NCBI RefSeq assembly: GCF_009363275.1
Contig: NZ_CP045324.1
Location: forward strand, 1,364,001-1,428,000
DNA length: 64,000 bases
Direction of reading: 5' to 3'
Source: Marinobacter sp. THAF197a
GTDB taxonomy: Bacteria; Pseudomonadota; Gammaproteobacteria; Pseudomonadales; Oleiphilaceae
In this document: piece by piece, positions 7,848 to 16,838 of the stretch
Layout: every line of letters begins with the position of its first letter
How positions within the stretch are numbered: position 1 is the first letter of the stretch
Program-made: the position numbers and the translations under genes
The notes under the pieces: model-generated
The model's input: only the letters and a program-made list of their open reading frames with translations
Told to the model about the DNA's origin: nothing
Database searches by the model: none

Positions 7848-8795
7848 TCAGAATTTCCCGAAAGCTCCCATCGCGTACTGAACACGCTCCCTGGGGCTGA
7901 AATGGGGGCGCTTAAGGGCCTCGATGTTTCTCAGCCTGGGTAACAGTCCCTCCCCGTTAGCCATCTGTATGGCCAGGCCAGGACGTGCGTTGAGTTCTAG
8001 CAGCAGGGGGCCTTTTTGCGTGTCGACCACCAGGTCTACGCCCATGTAGCCCAGCCCGGTGGCTTCATAGCATCGGGAGGCCATTTCCAGCATGTCTTCC
8101 CAGCTTTCAATCTGGATGTTTTCCAATGCCAGGCCAGTGTCTGGGTGCAGGGTGATTGGACGATTGAACTGAACCGCGTTGAGGCTGCGGCCAGTGCCTA
8201 CGTCCAGGCCAACACCAACGGCCCCCTGATGCAGGTTGGCTTTGCCATCGGAATCCTTGGTGGCCAGCCGCAACATGGCCATCACCGGATAACCCTGAAA
8301 GATAATGATGCGGATATCCGGAACGCCCTGGAAGGAATACCTGGCGAGGGAGGGGGTGGACTGTACCAGGTCTTCCACAATGGCGACGTCTGGCGTTCCT
8401 GCCAGGGAATAAAGGCCGGCCAGGATGTTGGTCAGATGGCGTTCGAGCATGGCCACGGAAATACGGGCGCCAGAGGCCTTGACGTAGTCATCGCCATCCC
8501 GCCCGGTGATTACGGTGATGCCTTTGCCACCGGAGCCCTTGGCAGGCTTGATGGCGAAGCCAGCGAGCCCTTCGGCTATCTCTCGGAAATGGGAGATTTC
8601 GTGTTGCTGGCGAACTACCTGCAACAACTCCGGAGTTTTGACGCCGTACTCGCTGACTGCAAGTTTGGTTTTCAGCTTGTTATCAACCAGGGGGTAGGCC
8701 GCCCGTTCATTGTACCGGGAAATGTAGTCCACATTTCGCCGGTTCATGTTCAGGATGCCAAGCTTTCTGAGTTTTCTGGGGGAAATCCAGTCCAT
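7848..8795 (-). CDS. ATP-grasp alpha-L-glutamate ligase-like protein
   Basis: A 315-residue RimK-related ATP-grasp protein. The glycine-rich phosphate loop AIKPAKGSGGKGITVI is near residues 92-107, and the metal-binding end LLLELNARPGLAIQ near residue 275. ATP-grasp ligases join a carboxylate to an amine via an acyl phosphate. It is the last gene of a three-gene minus-strand operon, starting one base after the upstream stop. This family is habitually found with an inactive transglutaminase-membrane protein and a retropepsin-like protein, as here. The substrate is unknown to me; a peptide or cell-surface conjugate is plausible. Confidence 0.85.
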   Translation of the reverse strand: MDWISPRKLRKLGILNMNRRNVDYISRYNERAAYPLVDNKLKTKLAVSEYGVKTPELLQVVRQQHEISHFREIAEGLAGFAIKPAKGSGGKGITVITGRDGDDYVKASGARISVAMLERHLTNILAGLYSLAGTPDVAIVEDLVQSTPSLARYSFQGVPDIRIIIFQGYPVMAMLRLATKDSDGKANLHQGAVGVGLDVGTGRSLNAVQFNRPITLHPDTGLALENIQIESWEDMLEMASRCYEATGLGYMGVDLVVDTQKGPLLLELNARPGLAIQMANGEGLLPRLRNIEALKRPHFSPRERVQYAMGAFGKF

Positions 8796-8796
8796 A

Positions 8797-10314
8797 TCAG
8801 TCGTAGGCCTTCATCGGGGTAAAGCGCCTTAATTCGCTGAGTTTGTAACCGGTGTACTGCCCCATTAGCAGGATCAATCCCAGCACCACCAGATGCAGTT
8901 CCGGGAAGTTGAATGTCAGGTGCCCGGCCAGCGACGTGTTCATGGCCAGATAGGCACAAATAGCGACAAACAGGCTGCCGCTGCCTTGTACCATAACTTC
9001 GCGGGCACCTTCCTCTTCCCAGAGGATGGACATCCTCTCAATGGTCCAGGCAATGATCACCATCGGGAAGAAAGTGACGGTCATGCCGGTATTGAAGCCC
9101 ATCTGGTAGCCGATAATGCTAAGTCCGGCAGTGATGAATATCACCAGGATGATCAGTGCCGATATCCTAGATACCAGAAGCAGGTTGAGGCTGGAGAGAT
9201 AGCCCCGCAGTAGCAATCCGATAGACACGACGGACAGAAACGCAATCAGTCCCGGGACCAGAGTGGTCTGCACAAATGCCACGGCAATCAGCACGGGCAT
9301 GAATGTGCCGGAGGTGCGAACCCCGATGACAATCCGCATAAAGGCCACGATCAGAGCCCCGATGGGCAGTAACAGCAGCATCCGGAACATGCTTTGCTCT
9401 TCGATCGGGAGTTGGTAGAACCCCAGCACGCCGAGGCCATTCTTGTTGGCTTCCAGGGTGGCCAGCTGAAGTGCGGGCACTGTCTGCCGGAGCATGGAGA
9501 AGCTCACCTGGGAGTTGTCGCCACCCACCACATCAAGCAGCGACTCCGACCCCTGGCGCCACAACAGCAGATTTTCCGGCACCCCCTGTTCGGCGGTTCT
9601 TGGGTCAAAGGTGAGCCAGCGGTCGCCGTTATGAATCTGCAGGAACTGCATCAATTGCTGGCGCCGGCGGGCATCTTCCAGTTTGAGCGCGTCGGCGGTG
9701 CGGGCTGGAATGCCGGCATGATTCAGCATTCGAACCAGCATTTGCAGGTAGTTTTCGTCAGCGACCAACAGGGTGGTGTTCTGGGTTCGGCTGTCAGGTT
9801 GCAACAGCCGGATTAGCTCCCGTGTCAGGCTTTCCGGAGAGCTGGAGCGTTCGTTAGCCTGGCGCAGTACTTCGCGAACTGCGGTAGCCTGGGGTTCTTC
9901 CCAAAAGGTGGGGGTTGGTCTCGGTTTTCGTGACCGCGCGGATTCCCCGGCACTGTCATCAGGCACAAACTGGGCTTTGAAATAGAGTGTCTGGGGGCCG
10001 GAGACATCCCGCTTGGTCCACTCGGCGCGCCGGCTGCCAGAGGTTTCGATAATGGAGAAACCATAGCCGGGGGACGCTGCCTGTTCGGTGAGGATGCTGA
10101 ACCCCGGCGGGTGCTCGGGAACGTGCAAACTGATCTGTGCGGCTTCATCCTGACCAACAAAATCAACCCGCGCCTCAATCATCCAGACCGGCCGTTGCTC
10201 GCCCGTCATCCAGGGGACACCAAGCTCGATGTGTCGCCAGGTGGCAATGGAAATGCCGGCGGCGATCAGTAGCAGAACAAAGGCGTAGAAAGGCGCTCTG
10301 GAGCGGACGGTCAT
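8797..10314 (-). CDS. Inactive transglutaminase fused to seven transmembrane helices
   Basis: A 505-residue protein. An N-terminal helix (about 11-28) anchors a periplasmic transglutaminase-like region (about 130-265). That region contains LLVADENYLQMLVRMLNHAGIPAR-type sequence but no obvious active-site cysteine. About seven hydrophobic helices fill the C-terminal half from residue 315 on. This fits the known family of inactive transglutaminases fused to seven membrane helices. It overlaps the upstream retropepsin-like gene by 4 bases. It probably binds a peptide-like ligand outside and passes a signal or substrate to the cytoplasmic ATP-grasp partner; that is inference. Confidence 0.85.
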   Translation of the reverse strand: MTVRSRAPFYAFVLLLIAAGISIATWRHIELGVPWMTGEQRPVWMIEARVDFVGQDEAAQISLHVPEHPPGFSILTEQAASPGYGFSIIETSGSRRAEWTKRDVSGPQTLYFKAQFVPDDSAGESARSRKPRPTPTFWEEPQATAVREVLRQANERSSSPESLTRELIRLLQPDSRTQNTTLLVADENYLQMLVRMLNHAGIPARTADALKLEDARRRQQLMQFLQIHNGDRWLTFDPRTAEQGVPENLLLWRQGSESLLDVVGGDNSQVSFSMLRQTVPALQLATLEANKNGLGVLGFYQLPIEEQSMFRMLLLLPIGALIVAFMRIVIGVRTSGTFMPVLIAVAFVQTTLVPGLIAFLSVVSIGLLLRGYLSSLNLLLVSRISALIILVIFITAGLSIIGYQMGFNTGMTVTFFPMVIIAWTIERMSILWEEEGAREVMVQGSGSLFVAICAYLAMNTSLAGHLTFNFPELHLVVLGLILLMGQYTGYKLSELRRFTPMKAYD

Positions 10315-11111
10315 GAGTCATCTCCGTTAACGGCTTGCCTGCGGTAGGAGTCAGGAAGTTCCGTGGCGTATTCCTTACCCACGTCAATGAGCATGACATC
10401 CCGCAAAACGTTCCGGCCAATCAGTACTTCGTAGGTCAGGTTAGTCCTGTCGGCCAGGGTAAACTCAGCCACTTGCTGGTGGTCGCCGATGGCAAACTGG
10501 AGCTCCACCACCACGCGCCGTTCTGCTTCTTCGGCACTGGCCTGAATGACTCGAACACGGCGCGATATCTCCCGCTCCATGGTTACCCATTCGCCGTCCG
10601 CACCGGGCACAGGTACCTCAAAGCGTACCCAGTTGCTGCCATCCCGCTCGAAACGTTTGACGTTACGTGCGTGAATCGAGGATGTCTCTGCACCACTGTC
10701 AATGCGTGCGGTGTAGATGTGCCCAGGGCCGGCCAGGTAAAACTTCTCTATTTCCCCCACAATCACTTTGCCTTTGAGCCTGTCGGCGCGCCCCTGGTTC
10801 TCCGCAACTGCAGGGCAAACCGGTGCTGCGGCCGGCGGGCAAACGGGCCTTTCAACCTGAGTGGCGATGGCATCTAGAATGGTTTGTGTGGCAGCGTCGC
10901 TTTTGTGGAGGAGTTGCTCATGCCGCACGGTGGCGTTGTTTTCCATCGTCACCTGCGTGGCTCTCTGGGTTTGTACCGATGTTCTCAGGTCTTCCATGTT
11001 ATTTTTGGGGACCATGAAGTAACGATCTGCCGAGCAGCCGGTGATCACAAGCGCCATGGTTGGAATAACGAACATCAGGAAGCGCCGAGGCTGGAAGAAC
11101 CTGTAACCCAT
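10311..11111 (-). CDS. Retropepsin-like lipoprotein (ATP-dependent zinc protease family)
   Basis: A 266-residue protein with a lipoprotein signal (VITGC, Cys26), a coiled linker, and a C-terminal domain of the family named putative ATP-dependent zinc protease. The segment ARIDSGAETSSIHA (about 136-149) has the D-S-G-A active-site motif of aspartic retropepsins, and VLIGRNVL further on matches the fold. The older zinc-protease name is therefore probably misleading. It is the first gene of the operon with the inactive transglutaminase and ATP-grasp ligase. The lipobox places it in the envelope. Confidence 0.8.
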   Translation of the reverse strand: MGYRFFQPRRFLMFVIPTMALVITGCSADRYFMVPKNNMEDLRTSVQTQRATQVTMENNATVRHEQLLHKSDAATQTILDAIATQVERPVCPPAAAPVCPAVAENQGRADRLKGKVIVGEIEKFYLAGPGHIYTARIDSGAETSSIHARNVKRFERDGSNWVRFEVPVPGADGEWVTMEREISRRVRVIQASAEEAERRVVVELQFAIGDHQQVAEFTLADRTNLTYEVLIGRNVLRDVMLIDVGKEYATELPDSYRRQAVNGDDS

Positions 11112-11257
11112 TGATTTCCCCTGAGCTGGCTGCGGAAGCGGTTTCTGCGACCGATTGTGAATGCAGCCTGTGAATGTGTTTCTGAATCAGGCGGCAAAGT
11201 ATACTACACGTGACCTGTGTGAATACTTTACAGTTGGTTAAGACCTTGAAAATCGAC

Positions 11258-11644
11258 TCAGAGTGAAATCAGCTGTTCCTGGCCGAGGGCGGTTTCAGAG
11301 CGGAGAAATTCCTGGATCACCGGGGAGCAATTCAGATAGAACAACAACAGTTCGCGCTGAATATCCTGATCCTGGATGCGGGAGGCAAAGCCTACAATGT
11401 CTTTCAGCGTCTGATCGCTCACAGCGCTGTGTTCATTTGTGGGCACTGACTGGCCATAGCGAGAGTTGAGAAGTTGGGTCAGACGCTCAAGGTGAAATTC
11501 GCCGGTGTGGGTGATGTGCGGCAATACCCGTACAGATTCGCGCCCCGAATGCTCATCTGAGGTGCAAAATTCGTCATCAATGCATCCCGCGCCTGTTGCC
11601 GGCATGGTATCTACACCCAGTTTTCTCCAGAGTGCCTTGAGCAT
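11258..11644 (-). CDS. Hypothetical protein, 128 residues
   Basis: A small, mostly helical protein without signal peptide or membrane segment. I do not recognise a family. The first 45 residues are low in structure and the rest (from HLERLTQLLNSR) looks like a compact helical domain. The start at 11644 has AGGA about 10 bases upstream. Upstream lies rmuC in the opposite direction. Codon use resembles the neighbours, so a real gene is likely but not certain. Confidence 0.6.
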   Translation of the reverse strand: MLKALWRKLGVDTMPATGAGCIDDEFCTSDEHSGRESVRVLPHITHTGEFHLERLTQLLNSRYGQSVPTNEHSAVSDQTLKDIVGFASRIQDQDIQRELLLFYLNCSPVIQEFLRSETALGQEQLISL

Positions 11645-11912
11645 GTGCTGGTCCTGCCTTGGCGCGTTCAGTGTTCGGAACCCTGCGCCGCTGAGAGATC
11701 CTTTTGTTCCTTGTAGAGCAATTTACGTTAGCCGTAAAGAACCGGATTCCGTCACTTGCCGGAAATGCCGATCAGTCGAGGGCGGAACTGAGATCAGTAC
11801 AGGTAATGAGGGTTTAACGGGCAAAAAGTTCCGCGCTTGGGGTAGACTGGTTCGTTAATGCTAACCATCGAAAATCTTTGGTGTTAACACGCTACGAAAG
11901 GAGTTTCACGCT

Positions 11913-13580
11913 GTGGTCGATACCCTGACCAATCTTATGGAGCTAAGCCCCGAATGGCTGGCCGGCTGGATTATCACGCTTGTGGTGGCGTGCGTCGCCT
12001 TGTTTGCTGGCCTGGTCTGGGCCGCTTTGACGGTGCGCAAAGTTCGTGCTGCGCTGGATCTGAAGGCACAGGAACTGTCTGATCAGGATGCCCGGTTGCG
12101 CGAATCGGATCAGGCTCAGGCGTTACACCATCAACAGGTAAGCCATCTGGAACAGCAGATAGAGCAGCAGCGGCAAACCCTGCTGGAGCGGGATAACAGT
12201 CTCGAGACCTGGCGCCAGAAAGCCACCGGTCTGGAAAACCGATTGGCCTCTGCAGATTCGGAGTTGGCCAGTCGCCGGGACCGGTTAAGCCAGTTGGAGC
12301 AGGAGAACCGGGATCTCCGGCTGCGGGCTGAGAGCCTGAGCGATGAGTTCAACCAGCTGAAAGTGGAGCTCCGGGAGCAACAGGTTACTCTGGAAAAAGA
12401 GCGCCGCTCGGCAGCGGAAAAAATGGAGCTGCTTGAGAAAAACCGGGACGCTCTCAAACAGGAGTTTGAGAACCTGGCCAACCGCATCTTTGACCAGAAA
12501 AGCGAGCGCTTCAGTCAGCAGTCGAAGACCAGCCTGGATTCCCTGCTCAACCCGTTCCGGGACCAGCTCCAGGACTTCCGCAAACGGGTTGAGGATGTAT
12601 ACACCACCGAAACCCGGGACCGCCAGGCCCTGCGAAGCGAAATCAAATCGCTGCAGGATCTGAACCGCCAGATTACCGAGGAAGCCGCCAACCTGACTCG
12701 CGCCCTCAAAGGTGACAAGAAAGTGCAGGGCAACTGGGGGGAATTGATTCTTGAGCGAGTGTTGGAACGCTCAGGCTTGCGCAAAGGCGTGGAATACGAA
12801 ACCCAGGGCAGCTACCGGGACGAAGACAACCAGTTACTGCGCCCCGATGTCATCGTACATCTGCCGGACCAACGCAACCTGGTGGTAGACTCGAAAGTGT
12901 CACTGCTGGCTTACCAGCAGTGGGTAGTGGCCGAGGAAGACAGCGCCCGTGACGAAGCCCTCAAGCAACACGTAGAGGCGGTGCGCAGCCATATCCGAAG
13001 CCTCAGTGAGAAAGACTACAGCCAGCTTAATGGCCTGCATTCTCCGGATTTCGTGCTGCTGTTCATGCCAATCGAGCCGGCCTTTGTGGCAGCATTCCAG
13101 CAAGACGAGAACCTGTTCGCAGAAGCCTTCGAGCGAAAGATTATTGTGGTGACTCCCACCACCTTGCTGGCGACCCTCAGGACGATTGAAAATATCTGGC
13201 GTTACGAGCGGCAAAGCCAGAATGCCCGGCGGATTGCCGACCGGGCTGGCGCCGTTTACGACAAACTTCGGGTGTTTGTGGAGGCTATGGAGCGTTTGGG
13301 CACCCAGCTGCACACGGCTCAGGGCACCTACGATAACGCCATGAATACGCTGACTCGCGGCCGTGGTAATCTGATCTCCCAGGCCAACCGGTTTGTGGAA
13401 CTTGGGGTTCGGGTAAAGAAGGAACTGCCCAAGGCCATTGTGGAGCAGGCCGAGGTGGATGCGGATGACGAAGATGCCGATTCCGGCGAGCCGAAGCATA
13501 CCGAGCTTGGCGCGCCTACAGACGCAGGTAGCGACGCTCCCGAGGTGGCGGAAGAAGGCACAAATGACAATCAGGAGTAG
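11913..13580 (+). CDS. rmuC: DNA recombination protein RmuC
   Basis: A 555-residue protein with an N-terminal membrane helix (about 17-38), a long coiled coil (about 45-190) and the RmuC nuclease-like core (about 235-480). Core landmarks are KVQGNWGEL, LRPDVIVHLP, VVDSKVSL and the VTPTTLLATLRTI segment. RmuC limits inversions at short repeats and is thought to act on aberrant DNA structures. The GTG start is chosen for AAAGGAG about 9 bases upstream. The C-terminal tail after 500 is acidic and disordered. The next gene follows 4 bases later and is probably cotranscribed. Confidence 0.9.
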   Translation: MVDTLTNLMELSPEWLAGWIITLVVACVALFAGLVWAALTVRKVRAALDLKAQELSDQDARLRESDQAQALHHQQVSHLEQQIEQQRQTLLERDNSLETWRQKATGLENRLASADSELASRRDRLSQLEQENRDLRLRAESLSDEFNQLKVELREQQVTLEKERRSAAEKMELLEKNRDALKQEFENLANRIFDQKSERFSQQSKTSLDSLLNPFRDQLQDFRKRVEDVYTTETRDRQALRSEIKSLQDLNRQITEEAANLTRALKGDKKVQGNWGELILERVLERSGLRKGVEYETQGSYRDEDNQLLRPDVIVHLPDQRNLVVDSKVSLLAYQQWVVAEEDSARDEALKQHVEAVRSHIRSLSEKDYSQLNGLHSPDFVLLFMPIEPAFVAAFQQDENLFAEAFERKIIVVTPTTLLATLRTIENIWRYERQSQNARRIADRAGAVYDKLRVFVEAMERLGTQLHTAQGTYDNAMNTLTRGRGNLISQANRFVELGVRVKKELPKAIVEQAEVDADDEDADSGEPKHTELGAPTDAGSDAPEVAEEGTNDNQE

Positions 13581-13584
13581 CGGT

Positions 13585-14466
13585 ATGTTGTCACCCAGAA
13601 TTTTAAGCCTGGCCGGTGGACGGTCATTCATGGCAGGCCTGGCAATGGTGGCCTCGTTGGCAGCGGTTTCTGCCCACGGGCAGTCGTTGGCACCGGAGCA
13701 TGAGATCCGTCGCCTGATGCTGGCCACCGAAGAGGCCGTTGCGGCAGAGCGCTGGGGTGAGGCGAGCGAGTACCTGAACCGTCTGCAGAAGATGGAATCG
13801 GAAAAACCGGCGGATTATTTCTACTACCGCGGCCGAGCAATGTTGCAGGCCGGACACCTCAACGAGGCACGGGCGGCCCTGGAAGCTTATGTGAGCAGGG
13901 CTGGAGTGGATGGGCAGCACTACCAGCAGTCACTGAAGCTGATCACCGATATTGAGAAAGAAAATCGCGCCAACGTACGGGCGCTGGCCAACGGCAATGG
14001 CGAAGCCAAAGAGCCCGTGGCAATCATCGAACCTGCGGGCGGCCAGGAGCTGAAAAGCCTGCGACAGCTGTACCTGGCCGACTCAGACCGGGAGGCGTTG
14101 ACCATCCATCTCAATGCCCTCTTGGAAACCGCCGGCTGGCGTAGGGACAAAACCGTGGTGCGGTTGGACCGGCCAGCAGACATCCGGTACCGGGTGAGCG
14201 TTGCCAACGGTAACCTGAACATTCAGGAAATCACCCGGAACACCGATGACACAACCGTCCGGAAGTCCGTTTCGCTGCCGGTATTTGGCGTAAACCCACA
14301 GCCCCGCTGGGACTGTGAGCCCGCTGTAGGCGCCTGCTGGATTTATGATCCGAGGGATGGCTCCCGGCTGTTCCAGCTGGCACAAAGCCGAAACCAGGTG
14401 AATGAGATTGCCCTGACCCTGGGCCGGCTGATTCGCAACCTGCAGCAGGGCAGTTCCGGCTCCTGA
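13585..14466 (+). CDS. Exported hypothetical protein with TPR-like region
   Basis: A 293-residue protein with a signal peptide ending near AVSAHGQS. A helical TPR-like region follows (EYLNRLQKMESEKPADYFYYRG...LNEARAALEAYV). The C-terminal domain (about 150-290) I do not recognise; it ends with a DPRDGSRLFQLAQSRNQ segment. The start at 13585 is preferred because AGGAG lies 8 bases upstream. An in-frame ATG at 13564 would overlap rmuC. It is likely periplasmic, perhaps an envelope assembly factor, but its function is unknown. Confidence 0.75.
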   Translation: MLSPRILSLAGGRSFMAGLAMVASLAAVSAHGQSLAPEHEIRRLMLATEEAVAAERWGEASEYLNRLQKMESEKPADYFYYRGRAMLQAGHLNEARAALEAYVSRAGVDGQHYQQSLKLITDIEKENRANVRALANGNGEAKEPVAIIEPAGGQELKSLRQLYLADSDREALTIHLNALLETAGWRRDKTVVRLDRPADIRYRVSVANGNLNIQEITRNTDDTTVRKSVSLPVFGVNPQPRWDCEPAVGACWIYDPRDGSRLFQLAQSRNQVNEIALTLGRLIRNLQQGSSGS

Positions 14467-14493
14467 TACGCACCGGTTGGCAGGCCCTGGCCG

Positions 14494-15525
14494 TTATTCG
14501 GCCAGGTCACCCCGTTCGCCCTCCCGCCAGGCGCCCGGGGTGACGCCGGTCCACTTCTTGAAGGCCCGGTGAAAAGTTGAAGGCTCCGTAAAGCCCACCC
14601 GCTCTGCAATATCGTTGATCGGCAACTCCTGATGGCTCAGATAGTAAATGGCCATATCCCGCCGCAACAGATCCTTGATCTCCTGGAACGAAGTATTTTC
14701 CTGCTTGAGCCGCCGCCTGAGGGTTTGCGGGCTGGTGTGAAGCTCCTGAGCAATCCAGTCAAAATCCGGCATGGGCTTGGAAAAATCCCGGCCAATCAGC
14801 CCCCGGATTTTGCCCGTCCAGGTGTTGCTTTCGTCCGGCCGGGATAACAGATCTGCCGGCGAGGTTTTCAGAAACTGGCGCATCTCCGGCTTGTCCCGGA
14901 TCACCGGGGCGGAGAGAAAGCGCTTGCTGAAGGTGAGGGCGGTGCAGTCGGAGTCAAATGTCAGTGGGCAATGGAAGATATGGCGGTACTCATCGCCATG
15001 CTCGGGCCTTGGGTAGCTGAATTCGGCCTTCTCCAACTCCACCGGCTGGCCAATCAGCCAGCTGCCCAGGCGGTGCCAGATCACCAGGATGCTTTCGCGC
15101 AGGAAATAGCTTGGGTCGTGAATCTCGCCCTCGATACGGGCCACCAGCCGGGCGTTGTCCTCGTTTACTTCCAGCTCCATGCTCACCATAGGTTCAAACA
15201 GGCGGGAGAACCGGAACGCCTGCTCGTAGACTTCCTCCAGCGTCTGGCAATTAATCACCAGGGCGCACATGGTGGCAAAGGTGCCGGTACGGGCCTTGCG
15301 GGGGCCCATGCCCATAAACTCGTCGCCGGTGCGGTTCCAGATCACCTGCATCAGCCGGCTGAACTGGTCGCTGCTTACCCGGGCCATGTCTATGCGCAGC
15401 AAGTCCGGCGAAATGCCGGCTTCCTGTAACAGCGTACGGCTATCCAACCCCAGACGCTCCGCGCCGGAGAGGGATGCTTCAACAAAATGCTTTGAAACCG
15501 TAAGCGTAGACATAACCGGTGCCAT
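14494..15525 (-). CDS. AraC-family regulator with arabinose-binding-like N-terminal domain
   Basis: A 343-residue regulator with an OruR/Arabinose_bd-type ligand domain (about 15-210) and a C-terminal AraC double helix-turn-helix (about 240-335). The latter shows TSPQTLRRRLKQE for the first helix pair and GFTEPSTFHRAFKKWTGVTP for the second. It is divergent from the racemase/CoA-transferase gene, which it probably controls. The ligand may be a fatty-acid derivative, judging by context. An alternative start lies four codons downstream at 15513. Confidence 0.88.
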   Translation of the reverse strand: MAPVMSTLTVSKHFVEASLSGAERLGLDSRTLLQEAGISPDLLRIDMARVSSDQFSRLMQVIWNRTGDEFMGMGPRKARTGTFATMCALVINCQTLEEVYEQAFRFSRLFEPMVSMELEVNEDNARLVARIEGEIHDPSYFLRESILVIWHRLGSWLIGQPVELEKAEFSYPRPEHGDEYRHIFHCPLTFDSDCTALTFSKRFLSAPVIRDKPEMRQFLKTSPADLLSRPDESNTWTGKIRGLIGRDFSKPMPDFDWIAQELHTSPQTLRRRLKQENTSFQEIKDLLRRDMAIYYLSHQELPINDIAERVGFTEPSTFHRAFKKWTGVTPGAWREGERGDLAE

Positions 15526-15702
15526 TGATGGAAACGATGTTCATCATAAGTGCCCCGAGGGACAATGCAACCATCTGATTTCGCGAAAGATGGAAGATTC
15601 TGCCAATGGGAATGAAGGAACCGGCAGTTGGCCCCCTCTGCAAAACCCGGCAGCATGAGCCACAGTAACAACAATACCATCGATCAACTAACGGAGATGA
15701 TT

Positions 15703-16761
15703 ATGGCAGGCCCCCTGAGCACCTTGAAAATACTGGATTTCAGCACCCTGTTACCGGGCCCCTACGCCACCATGATGCTTGCCGATATGGGCGCGGAAGT
15801 GCTGCGTGTGGAAGCGCCGGACAGGGTAGACCTGGCCAAGGTGATGCCCCCGTTTGATGGCAAATTCAGCACCACCTTTTCATATCTCAGCCGTGGCAAA
15901 CAGACACTCCAGCTCAACCTGAAACAGCCCGAGAGCGTGGAGAAGGTGAAAGAACTGGTGAAAGACTACGACATCGTCGTGGAGCAGTTCCGCCCGGGCG
16001 TGATGGACCGGCTGGGCATTGGCTATGAAACCCTCAAAGCCATTAACCCGAATCTGATCTACTGTGCCATCACCGGCTACGGCCAGACCGGTCCCTACAA
16101 AGACCGCGCCGGCCACGACATCAACTACCTGGCCATCTCCGGCGTTGCCAGCCACTGCGGCCGCGCCGACAGCGGCCCCCCACCGATGGGTATACAGGTT
16201 GCCGACGTGGCCGGCGGCTCTCACCACGCGGTGATGGGCATTCTCGCTGCGGTCATTCAGCGCCAGCAAACCGGGCGGGGCGTCTTCATCGACATCAGCA
16301 TGACCGACGCCGCCTTCGCACTCAACGCCATGGCTGGTGCCGCCGCCCTGGCCGGCGGCCAGCCCCAGAAGCCGGAGGGTGGAATGCTCAACGGCGGCAC
16401 CTTCTACGATTACTATCAGACCAGCGACGGCCGGTGGTTGTCGGTAGGCAGCCTGGAGCCGCAGTTCTCCGCACGGTTGTGTGACACACTTGGGCTCAGC
16501 GAGATGAAGAGCTTTGCATTGAGCCAGAACCCGGAGCATCAGAACACATTGAAAGTGGCGATCAAGGAGAAGATTGCGGCGAAGACTTTTGCTGAGTGGC
16601 AGGAGATTTTTGCGGAGGTGGATGCGTGTGTGGAGCCAGTTTTGACGATTGAGGAGGCGGCGGAGCATCCGCAGATTAAGGCTCGGCGGATGGTGGTTGA
16701 GCGGGATCGGGGGGATGGCGTGGGGCAGCGGCAACTCGGGATCAACTTAAGCTTCAGATAA
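15703..16761 (+). CDS. CaiB/BaiF-family enzyme, alpha-methylacyl-CoA racemase type
   Basis: A 352-residue family III CoA-transferase-fold protein. The segment GYGQTGPYKDRAGHDINYLA matches racemases specifically, with the catalytic His in GHD. A downstream aspartate (DISMTDAAFA region) and VGSLEPQF complete the pattern. Racemases invert the 2-methyl stereocentre of acyl-CoAs so branched fatty acids can enter beta-oxidation. The start at 15703 follows GGAG at 15693; earlier in-frame ATGs lack such a site. It is flanked by an AraC-type regulator and a lipase, suggesting degradation of branched lipids. Confidence 0.85.
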   Translation: MAGPLSTLKILDFSTLLPGPYATMMLADMGAEVLRVEAPDRVDLAKVMPPFDGKFSTTFSYLSRGKQTLQLNLKQPESVEKVKELVKDYDIVVEQFRPGVMDRLGIGYETLKAINPNLIYCAITGYGQTGPYKDRAGHDINYLAISGVASHCGRADSGPPPMGIQVADVAGGSHHAVMGILAAVIQRQQTGRGVFIDISMTDAAFALNAMAGAAALAGGQPQKPEGGMLNGGTFYDYYQTSDGRWLSVGSLEPQFSARLCDTLGLSEMKSFALSQNPEHQNTLKVAIKEKIAAKTFAEWQEIFAEVDACVEPVLTIEEAAEHPQIKARRMVVERDRGDGVGQRQLGINLSFR

Positions 16762-16783
16762 GTCGATGGTCTCGTTATCCCCA

Positions 16784-16812
16784 AAAAAATACCCCGGCTT
16801 TCGCCGGGGTAT
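16784..16812 (-). terminator. Terminator of lipase gene
   Basis: Perfect 10-base stem ATACCCCGGC/GCCGGGGTAT with a 4-base loop; read on the minus strand it ends in TTTTTTT. It lies 27 bases after the lipase stop. Confidence 0.9.
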
Positions 16813-16838
16813 TCGCCTAAGCCATAACGGCTATGCTA

